Assembly: GCA_028583415.1 (NCBI GenBank)
Contig: CM053266.1
Span: 85,628,149 to 85,692,148 of the forward strand
Origin: Protea cynaroides
Taxonomy: Eukaryota; Streptophyta; Magnoliopsida; Proteales; Proteaceae
Direction of reading: 5' to 3'
DNA: 64,000 nucleotides
Every line of letters starts with the position of its first letter. Positions within the stretch are counted from its first letter, which is position 1. The position numbers were made by a program, and so were the translations under genes. Shown piece after piece: positions 1-7,353 of this stretch. The notes under the pieces were generated by a model. The model saw nothing but the letters and a program-made list of their open reading frames with translations. It made no database searches and was not told the origin of the DNA.

Positions 1-2
1 AT

Positions 3-623
3 GAGAAGATTCAGGAGAAATCCTTCTCATCGCCTCTGGATTGGGAGGCTATTTGCAAGATGGGCATGCGGGATGCCCAGGTCAGTGATGAGGAGAGGAA
101 CGCGATGGTGCGCCCTCATTCTCGCGTAGAGATGGCTGACGCTGAGGCAGCAGCCACAACCGCTGGAGTTCATATGGAGCCTGCTAGTGATGACGACCGT
201 CTGTACATGGATGTGGACTCCATACCACCTCCTTCACCTACACATGCTACTGGAGCCAGTACTTCTTATGCGGCTGGTCCTTCTCATGTGGCTGGTCCTT
301 CACACCCACCTTCTGATATGATGGAGATATTACATGAGATCAGAGAGGCTCAGCGCAGATCAGATCTGAGGATGGGGGAGTTACTAGACGCTCAACGCAC
401 ATCGGACATGAGGATGGGAGAGCTCATAGATGCTCAGTGCCGGTCAGATATGCGTATGGAGGAGCTTTTGGGTGCTCAACGCGTGACTGATCAGTGGGTA
501 GCTGATCTCCCAGCTAGTCTTCAGACGACCCAGACTCAGGTAGCCTGGTTGACTAGAGTCTACGCTGAGGATTATGACAGAGACCGTGAGGCACCGCCTC
601 CTCCTTCACCTCCAGCTTCATGA
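3..623 (+). CDS. Antisense extra ORF of element A, C-terminal part (start outside window)
   Basis: Open frame from position 3 to a TGA at 621-623, about 206 residues, antisense to the gag-pol of its element. Upstream codons are still coding (EKIQEKSFSSPLDWEAICKM), so the first Met at 60 is not the real start and the ORF begins left of the window. Visible parts: an acidic Ala-rich stretch, a Pro/Ser/His-rich low-complexity linker, then a predicted coiled coil built of three 14-residue units related to DLRMGELLDAQRTS (bases 363-488), followed by a conserved block TTQTQVAWLTRVYAEDYDRD and a proline-rich end. The same C-terminal half is present in elements B, C and D and, more diverged, in E. Function is unknown. 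The full-length relatives start with a domain resembling the putative plant transposon protein family. This fragment has no internal stop. Confidence 0.7.
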   Translation, partial: EKIQEKSFSSPLDWEAICKMGMRDAQVSDEERNAMVRPHSRVEMADAEAAATTAGVHMEPASDDDRLYMDVDSIPPPSPTHATGASTSYAAGPSHVAGPSHPPSDMMEILHEIREAQRRSDLRMGELLDAQRTSDMRMGELIDAQCRSDMRMEELLGAQRVTDQWVADLPASLQTTQTQVAWLTRVYAEDYDRDREAPPPPSPPAS

Positions 624-888
624 TTGTATTTATTTTCTTTCATTGTACTACAGAGTAACTGTCCGGGTTGTGGACTGTACTCTGCTTTAGCTATTTATAT
701 ACATTTATTTCCCTCTCATTGTATTTAAAATTCTTCTTCCTTTAATAGATGTATTATTCTCTTTTTAAATTTGGTCTCCAACATCACTTGTGCTTATAAT
801 GTGTTAATATTATAGTTTTTACTTTTATCCTATCTCAGTTCACAATTTGTCGTGAAGGTATGCTAGTTTAGCAGACACGGCCTGAGAT

Positions 889-900
889 GCTCTGATACCA
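889..900 (-). other. Primer-binding site of element A (tRNA-iMet)
   Basis: On the minus strand this reads TGGTATCAGAGC, the complement of the 3' end of plant initiator tRNA-Met. It lies 3 bp inside the LTR edge at 904. The same motif sits at the same distance in elements B, C (one base changed), D (one base changed), E (one base changed) and F4 (one base changed). It fixes the transcription direction of these elements as minus. Confidence 0.9.
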
Positions 901-1185
901 AGTTGTCACACCCCAATTCTGTACTATTCAGAATGGTGTGATGAACCGCTAGCAAACCAACGGTTCAACCAGGATTTCAAATAGATGATATCCATTTTAT
1001 CTAAACCTCATACATCCACATTAATAGTCAGAGTAAATATACAATAGCGGAAGTCTTATAGTAAAATAAACTGAGAAATCTAACTGTGATAATCATATTT
1101 AAATAATAAATTATTCTGTATCAACTAAGATATAAATAAATATCAATTACATGTCTTTACTAAATCCAAGTAATGAAAATAAAAT

Positions 1186-1319
1186 CTAATCGAATACGTA
1201 TGAGTTACACTCGCAGGAGGAGTCATGCGTATCCACTTTGTCCTCAACTTCTATCGCCGCCATGTGTCCGTACACTGGAGCATTGACATAATCTTTGACG
1301 GTAGCACCTGCATCATCAA
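1186..1319 (-). CDS. LTR mini-exon encoding a CxCxxC-type peptide (element A copy)
   Basis: The segment begins right after an acceptor-like GAATATTTTTAG and runs 134 nt to a TAG, in phase 1. The A copy ends THDSSCECNSYVFD; the third Cys is Tyr here. No conserved ATG is seen, so if it is translated it must be joined to an upstream exon or start internally. The length (44 residues plus stop), phase and Cys motif recur in LTRs of at least three diverged families in this window. Function is unknown. Confidence 0.5.
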
Positions 1320-1464
1320 CTAAAAATATTCGACGTCGAGGGGTGAGCACACATCATGGCTCAGTGAGCAAACAAAACAATTCAACAATACATATGCATG
1401 CATTCAATTCATATCTTTGGTCTGGTTTTAAGTTTGCTATGTGCAATAGAAAGGTTCGGTGGTC

Positions 1465-1590
1465 AAAGGTTAACGTTTATTGACCCCTCCTCTATACACA
1501 GGGTGTGGAAGTCCACCCAAAGGTTAACGTTTAATGTCGTCCCCATCCAACCTACCACGAATATTGTACAACAAAGGTTAACGTTTATTG
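1465..1590. repeat. Three copies of an 18-bp motif at 54-bp spacing
   Basis: AAAGGTTAACGTTTATTG, or a one-base variant, occurs at 1465, 1519 and 1573, exactly 54 bp apart. Both LTRs of D carry three copies too (from about 13415 and 23066). The B/C LTRs carry one diverged copy. It is a subfamily-specific amplification inside the predicted LTR intron. Confidence 0.85.
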
Positions 1591-2570
1591 CTGTACAGTG
1601 TCATACCAACACGTAAGCCCCTGCTGGCGAGGGCTTGCAAACTGGGCTCGCAACTAACCAATCCTAATGCCAAGCAGTGTATCCAAGGCCTCACCCCAGT
1701 ATCCCTCAGAACGTCCATAAATATAGAGCTAAGGCCCCCCGGTAGAGTCAGAGACTACAAGGACCGAGACCACCTCCCCTGATACTCTACGACGTAATAG
1801 TTCTGCTAAAGTAATGGTGATACGACAATGCTAATGCACAAGACTTGAGTTAGAGATAGAGCTAGAGTGCTAAGGCCCAGCCTATGACACCCCCCCTGAT
1901 ACTCGCTCGCATCAAGTATATCAACCACATACATACTTTCACATGCCTATTCCTATCATCATCATCATCATCATGTTATAAACAATAAAGTAAATATGCA
2001 TGAACAAATAATAAAAATATTGGATGACATGTCGTATGCACATACAAACATATTCGCATAGAATCAAGCATAGCATTGGACTCAAGAAATAAAAACAGTT
2101 TGTTATTAATCAATTAGTTTTTAGGTCTTGTTTCCTCACCTTAACTTGATCGTAAGTTCTCGTTCAAGCTTTAAGAATAACCTTTATATTGATATTATAT
2201 TGCTAGAAGACCTAACAAATTTGATAGAATTTAATTAGAATTAATTCTGATTTTAAAAACCATGCTGTTAACTGGGGGTCGATGCTAGGGTCTGAGTTAT
2301 GATCGACCCTGGGTGCGACCACCCCTATTTTGGGCTTCCCGAACACTGGGGGTCGATGCTCAGGGTCTGGTAGGGTCGATTGGCCATCGACCCCCCATGC
2401 AACCCCTTGTGGTTTTTGTCAATTTCTCTTCCTTCAGTCCATTCTTCTTGTTTGGGGTCCTATGGCTTGCTCCTATAGTCCATTCCACACTTGTTCTATG
2501 GCCTAGTACCGTGATTCATTCACCTATATGGCTTTCATGGCTTTCCCCATGGTTTTCCATGAAAACCTAA

Positions 2571-2938
2571 CCATGGGTGGGTGATTTGGGTTTCTCCGAG
2601 ATCACACCTTCTTCATTATCTACACTAAAGTTTTTAGAAATTCATGGAAGTAGTATCCATAAATGAGAAGAATACTCCTTCTCTGCAACTCTTCTCCTTT
2701 TGCCTTCTTCTCTTCTTTTCTTCTCTTCTTCTTCTCTTCCTTCTCTTCTCTTAACCATGGGTGGGTGATTTGGGTTTCTCCAAGATCACACCCTCTTCAT
2801 TATCTACACTAAGGTCTTTAGAAATTCATGGAAGTAGTATCCATACCTGAGATGAATACTCCTTCTCTGCAACTCTTCTCATTTTGCCTTCTTCTCTTCT
2901 TTTCTTCTCTTCTTCTTCTCTTCCTTCTCTTCTCTTTC
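2571..2938. repeat. 184-bp direct tandem duplication inside LTR A
   Basis: The unit begins at CCATGGGTGGGTGATTTGGG at 2571 and again at 2755. Each copy contains the donor-like site region and the CT-rich tract. The D LTRs have a single copy, so the duplication is private to A or its recent lineage. The few mismatches between copies suggest a fairly recent origin. Confidence 0.85.
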
Positions 2939-2988
2939 TCTCAATTCAATTAGGGTTCTAAAAGGAATGAAAGAGGCTTAGGGACGTT

Positions 2989-2998
2989 CTATTTATAG
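2989..2998 (-). promoter_or_regulatory. TATA box of LTR A
   Basis: Minus strand reads CTATAAATAG. The same sequence is at 14752-14761 and 24397-24406 (D LTRs) and 31185-31194 (C 5' LTR). In the shared B/C LTR it is degraded (9284-9293, CTACAAATAG). The position and strand suit the gag-pol sense promoter. Confidence 0.7.
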
Positions 2999-3370
2999 AG
3001 TAGAAACTCCTAAAATAAGTCACATTGAGATTAGGAAGGAATCCCATTGAAATTAAGAAAGTTTCCTAATTTTCGGTTCATGCTGTTTTTACCGAGTACC
3101 GGGGGTCAATAGGGGGGTCGGAGATCCCGTCGACCCCTGGTACTTAAAATGTCCGACCCCCCATGTAAAATTGGGGGTCTGACTTCTATACTGGGGGGTC
3201 CGACCCTCCCTTGCTGGGTATGCGACCCTCCCCTTATTTTAAGTGTTTTTGGGTCAGTTTAATACCTGGGATCGTGAACTCCTTCATGCACTTGGTCCAT
3301 TTGGCTCAACCATGATGGGTAGACCTAGTTCAAGGTGGTAAGACCGGATTAGTTTGATACGGGTCTTGCA

Positions 3371-3524
3371 ACTTCCAATCCCATCGACGATCGTACAAGC
3401 AGTTTGTAGTCTAAGGATTTAAGGGGTAGATTTAGTTTCTTTCCAAATCACACAGATATAAAAGAATGAGTAGCTCTTGAATCAAAGGGTACTCTGGCGG
3501 GATTGCCATTAATAGATACGATAC
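3371..3524 (-). pseudogene. Protease start of element B, broken
   Basis: N-terminal piece of the retropepsin-like aspartic protease, right after the predicted gag-pol intron. The active-site triplet, DSG in element C, reads DSR here (context VPFDSRATHSF), so catalysis would be lost. The frame is cut by element A. Confidence 0.75.
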
Positions 3525-3594
3525 CTATGATTTGTTTTGATTTAGTCTACACGCTCACATAATGTAACACAAAATGATAAGATTCAGGTTATAC
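3525..3594 (-). other. Predicted gag-pol intron of element B (70 bp)
   Basis: Minus strand: exon CACAG, then GTATAACC... and an end at ...AAATCATAG, followed by GTATCG. Retention puts a stop (GIT*) at once after gag. Removal joins VITG to the protease leader IVSINGNPARV in frame. It contains the conserved TGTAGACTAA, a branch-point-like motif. Homologous introns are at 18633-18701, 25072-25141 and 46452-46530. Confidence 0.65.
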
Positions 3595-4861
3595 CTGTGA
3601 TCACATCAGGCGATGCGACAGCATCCTCAGATGTAACCGCGTAATCTCTGCCTTGTTGTAGTTGCTTCTTGGGCTTAGGACACTCTCTTGCCATATGTCC
3701 CAATTGATTGCAGTTATAGCATTTTAACCCTTCATTATTTCGCTTTTGTTGCTGTTGAGCTGCTGAAGTAGTCTTGGCTGCAGCATTGAAGCCTTAAGTA
3801 CGGAAGGGTTTGAATGTCTTGGTGTTCCCTCTGTTATAAGAATTCCCATTAGGCCTTTTGATTCCTCTATTTTGAGCAAAGTATCTCTCTTTCTGGCTCG
3901 ACTCTATTACTCGAGCAATTTGTACAGCTTCATTGTAGATTTTCTTCTCAAGTCCCAGAACATGTTCACGTATGCTTCCCCTAAGTCGCATGACGAACCT
4001 ACGGGTCTTTGTATCTTCCACTTGCATACTGACTGGTGCAAAGAAGAACAGCTCCTCATAACGCTGTTGATATGCATCGACAATCATCTGTCCCTGATAT
4101 AAACTCAAGAACTCCTTCTCCATGGAATCTCTGAAACTCCTAGGAAAATACTTCTCAAAGAATGCCTCCTTATATATATCCCAAGTCAGTTGGGTGTGCT
4201 TTGTCAACAGATACGTCCGTGTGGACTTCCTCCAGTGGTGTGCATCGCCTTTCAGCATGAATGTTGCACACAATACTTTCTCTTCTTCATTCACTGTCAT
4301 CATCGTGAAGTTTCTCTCCATCTCATCGATCCAGTGTGCTGGCCACAACGGATCAGCTGGCTTACCACTATACTCCATGGGCTTCATCTTCAAAAAACAC
4401 TCAACTAGTCTGGAGTGGTCTAGTTGATGAGGAACATAAGCCCCATACATAGGTGGTTGGTATTCATATCCACCTGGAGCTACTTCAGGGTTTTGTCCTT
4501 GAGCCTGCATGATGGGAGTCTGAGATGCGTGGGGTACTATGTTACTTCCCCCTGGTACTGTACTTGCTTGTCCTACTGGCATCGGTGTCGTCTGTGCAGC
4601 TGGAAAAGCCATGCCTATGGCAGCTTGCATAGTAGCTTGTATCTGTTGTATTTGCTGCAGCTGTTGTGCCAAATTTATTACGGCTGTAGCCAGGTCTGTA
4701 GGTGGCGCTGGAAGATTTGTAGGATTTGTCTGCCCATTAACTACGGATGGTGTTGTGTTCAGATTCTCCTATGTTTCAGGGTGTATATGGCTGTCTTCCC
4801 CCACAGGTGGTGGTGGTGGAATAGAGTTATGGCTTTGTCTGGTCACTCTACGTCCAGCCAT
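3595..4861 (-). pseudogene. gag: gag of element B (capsid plus CCHC zinc knuckle), two stops
   Basis: Starts MAGRRVTRQSHNSIPPPP at 4861. The order is a Pro/Gln-rich N terminus, the capsid-like retrotransposon gag domain (LWPAHWIDEMERNF, MLKGDAHHW, YPRSFRDSMEKEFLSL, VLGLEKKIYNEAV), a basic linker, and a CCHC knuckle CYNCNQLGHMAREC. Gag would form the virus-like particle and bind the element RNA. In-frame stops are at 4771-4769 (after HIHPET) and at about 3796-3794 (Gln changed to TAG/TAA class within the linker), so it cannot make full-length Gag. Codons outside these points match elements C and D closely, which makes the damage recent. Downstream it runs directly into the predicted gag-pol intron. 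Confidence 0.85.
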
Positions 4862-5004
4862 TATCTATTCTGGTAGTGGTGATGCCTGAAAATCATAGAA
4901 TACATGAAGCAATCATTATATATTTCATTCTCATATTTAAATCCCCTAATCAATGATATTTTCAAATTTTTCAGATCATTTTGTCAAAAATACTGTACCT
5001 TCCA

Positions 5005-5210
5005 TCGTAGGGTCGATGGATGTCCGACCCTAGGGTATGCGACCCTGAGAATTACTGATACTTACCGAGAGCCGAGGGTCGATGGTAGGGTCGATGGATG
5101 TCCGACCCTGGGATCGACCCCTAGTTCTCTGTCAGATCACCGAGAGGCTAGGGTTGATGACGGGGTCGGAGGGAGGGTCAGATGTTTTGGTGGAATTTTC
5201 CGACCCTAGG
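5005..5210. promoter_or_regulatory. Cluster of GGGTCGA / TCGGAC-type motifs in the gag leader (B)
   Basis: Dense direct and inverted copies of GGGTCGATG and CCGACCC lie between the gag start and the antisense transcript. Homologous clusters are at 20108-20290 (D) and 26555-26755 (C). The same words occur in two places in every family-1 LTR. Possible factor-binding array or hairpin-forming region; its role is unknown. Confidence 0.5.
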
Positions 5211-5290
5211 ACTAAAAATCAGGTTTTTAATCCCGATTTTGAATCCATTTCTCATTCTTTCTCCTCCTTTCCGACTCGGCTAGTTCCTTT

Positions 5291-5805
5291 GAGTTGCTAC
5301 AGTAACAACTCCGACCCATTGGTGATTTTTGCTTCTCTTCTCGACGTCTACTCCTCTTCTACAGGTATGTTCTCTACGGTTTCATGTTTTTAGGGTTTCT
5401 TAACTAGGTTTTTGCTCATTTATATTGTTTTCTTCAAATTAAACTTCTTCCAATCGTAAAAATTTGACTTTTATTGGGGGCTTTTATTTTTGGTGACTTA
5501 ATGGACGAAAGCCCTAAAAAATATTTGAGTTTCATCGGTTGGTTATCGAGAAACTTGAAATTTCCCATTTTTGCCCTAATTTGTCTAGATTTTTGAATTT
5601 CTTGAGATTTCTTCCAATTCAATATTCTTAGATAAAATTTCCAACTGTATGAGTTTTACAGGATCATTTAGAATCTATATAAGTCCTCCTGCCCACGTGT
5701 ATGGGTGAAAAGTGAGGCTTTTGACCAATTTATGTCGTTATATTGTCGAAATTTTGGATTTTTCATCTTTACTAAGCCAGTATCTGTTTTTTTTTATTTT
5801 TACAG
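5291..5805 (+). other. Predicted 5' exon end and intron of the antisense gene (B)
   Basis: A conserved word GAGTTGCTACAGT (5291-5303) is followed 61 bp later by a donor (ACAG|GTATGT, intron start 5365). A pyrimidine-rich acceptor (TTTTTATTTTTACAG) ends at 5805, six bases before the ORF ATG. The predicted intron is 441 bp. The same arrangement, word to donor 60-62 bp, is in C (26838/26912), D (20377/20451) and E (48372/48444). No TATA box is evident upstream. Confidence 0.6.
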
Positions 5806-5810
5806 ATATT

Positions 5811-7106
5811 ATGGCTCGTACCAAAGTACCCAGGGTTCATGACCCAGTTCGTTTCCGTTCTAACGAGGCTGAGGCGCAGTATGCCCGCTACGCTCGTAAG
5901 AAGATAGAAGGACGTCGTCGGGTAGACTTGGCTAGCCTGGCCATGTTGGATGTGGAGAGAGCTTTTGGTGACATGGGCTGGCTTCCTATGATCACTTACG
6001 ACGCCTGTACTCGTCCAGATTTGGTGAGACAGATTTATTGTAATCTCCAAGTGGTGGGGGATTACAATGATACTGAGAGGGGTAGAGAGCTCAGGATCAC
6101 TAGCTACATCAAGGGAGTCGAGGTTTCCTTTGATTATCGACAGCTATCGGACCTTTTGGGCATTTCCTTCGACGACTCCTTGGTGTATTGTGCTCCCGAA
6201 GAGCCCCAGTTCTTTTCATTGGCGATGAGGGCTGTGACAGACCGTCAGCTCATCAGAGAGGATCGCTGAGAGATGAAAGCGATCTACCTACGTCCAGAGC
6301 CTCGGGTGTACTGTAAGATCATTCATCACAACCTGACACCACAGAGTGGGCACTACGAGAGGATCTCCTAGTTAGCCTAGTTCTTACTATACTGTATCTG
6401 CAATAGGTAGCCTGTCTGCTTCCCTTGTATCATTATGCGGACGATGATCAGTACCACAATGCCCGGGCATGTTGGCAACCTACCTTATGGACGCATGATC
6501 ACTACACTACTTACCCGCCTAGGTGTTGATTTGGTGGATGAGAGGATTCAGGAGAAATCCTTCTCATCACCTTTGGATTGGGAGGCCATCTGTAAGATGG
6601 GCATGCGGGATGCTCAGGTCAGCGACAATGAGAGAAACGCTCTGGTGCATCCTCATACTCGGGTGGAGATGGCAGACGCTGAGGCAGCAGCAGCAACCGC
6701 TGGAGCAGGCGTTCATGGGGGTGATGCTGGGGATGATGATCGTTTATACATTGATGTGGACTCCATACCTCCTCCATTACCTACACATACTACGGGAGCT
6801 GGTCCTTCACATGCAGCTGGTCCTTCACACCCACCTTCTGATGACATGATGGGGATACTGCGTGAGATTAGAGAGGCTCAGCGCATGTCTGATCTGAGGG
6901 TGGGAGAGCTTCTAGATGCTCAGCACGTGATAGATCGATGGGTGGCTGATCTCACAGCTAGTCTTCAGACGACCCAGACTCAAATAGCTTGGTTGACTAG
7001 AGTCTATGCTGAGGATTATGACAGAGACCACGAGGCACCACCTCCCCCATCACCTCCAGCTACTAGATGTATTTTTTTTTATTTTTCTTTTTGTACTTCA
7101 GAGTAA
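5811..7106 (+). pseudogene. Antisense extra ORF of element B (plant transposon-type domain plus coiled coil)
   Basis: ATG at 5811, MARTKVPRVHDPVRFRSNEA, antisense to gag-pol. Residues 1-190 form a conserved block (VERAFGDMGWLPMITYD, LQVVGDYND, YIKGVEVSFDYRQLSDLLGI, RVYCKIIHHNL) that I associate with the Pfam family putative plant transposon protein; the assignment is from memory. The second half has MRTMISTTMPGHVGNLPYGR, an acidic/Ala region, a Pro-rich linker and a short coiled coil with one 14-residue unit. Frame-preserving stops are at 6267 (Trp to TGA), 6369, 6378 (codon 190, TAG, shared with D and E) and 6408. The usual C-terminal stop is lost and the frame runs to 7106. Function is unknown; it could act in element biology or be a passenger gene. 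Confidence 0.7.
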
Positions 7107-7338
7107 CTGTCCGGGTTGTGGACTGTACTCTGTTTTAGACTTGTATATATACGTTTGTTCTTCCTTCGAATGTATAAAAATTTGTTTCTCATTTAATAGA
7201 TGCATTATTCTCTTTCAATTTTTGTCTCAAACAACACAGATGCTTATGGTGTGTTATTATTACAGCTTTTAAATTTTTATCCTATCTCAGTTCACAACTT
7301 TTGTGGTAGTATACTGGTTTAAAAGACAGGGCCTGAGA

Positions 7339-7350
7339 GCTCTGATACCA
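7339..7350 (-). other. Primer-binding site of element B (tRNA-iMet)
   Basis: TGGTATCAGAGC on the minus strand, 3 bp from LTR edge 7354. It shows that the 7354-9655 LTR is the 5' LTR of B. Confidence 0.9.
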
Positions 7351-7353
7351 AGT

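Larger units (their letters stand above)
1..3370 (-). mobile_element. Element A, partial Tekay/Del-type chromovirus (5' LTR and leader only)
   Basis: Minus-strand LTR retrotransposon entering from the left edge. The order read rightwards is leader with antisense ORF, PBS, then the 5' LTR ending at 3370. Gag and pol lie outside the window. The right flank (from 3371) is not a polypurine tract. It is the protease coding sequence of element B, which corresponds to 24918 onward in element C, so A is an insertion in B. The expected TSD beginning acttc at 3371 cannot be checked because the left end of A is outside. The LTR sequence is closest to that of element D (subfamily S1). Confidence 0.85.
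904..3370 (-). repeat. 5' LTR of element A (about 2.47 kb)
   Basis: Starts TGTCACACCCC and ends GGGTCTTGCA on the plus strand, the TG...CA pattern of an LTR. It aligns along its length with the D LTRs (12850-15134 and 22509-24778). It is about 190 bp longer because of an internal 184-bp tandem duplication at 2571-2938. Contents in the sense (minus) direction: GGTCGA-type motif clusters (about 3230-3090 and 2420-2275), a TATA box (2998-2989), a CT/GA-rich tract, a donor-like CAG|GTATGG, three copies of a CCCCTGATACTC...GATAGAGCTA repeat, and the CxCxxC mini-exon (1319-1186). Confidence 0.9.

Noticed and set aside
1295..1782. Short plus-strand ORFs in LTRs (also 13326-13728 and 22979-23215)
   Set aside because: They lie opposite to the transcription of the element, have different borders in each LTR and follow the 54-bp repeats. 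No coding pattern.
904..3370. LTR A as the 3' LTR of element B
   Set aside because: Its right flank is protease coding sequence and not a polypurine tract, and a PBS lies on its left, so it is a 5' LTR of a separate insertion.
4424..4889. Plus-strand ORFs rich in Cys, Tyr and Trp over gag (also at 26086-26436 and 19522-19779)
   Set aside because: They are antisense shadows of gag. The minus strand carries the conserved capsid and CCHC domains, and these ORFs have no conserved start and change freely between copies.
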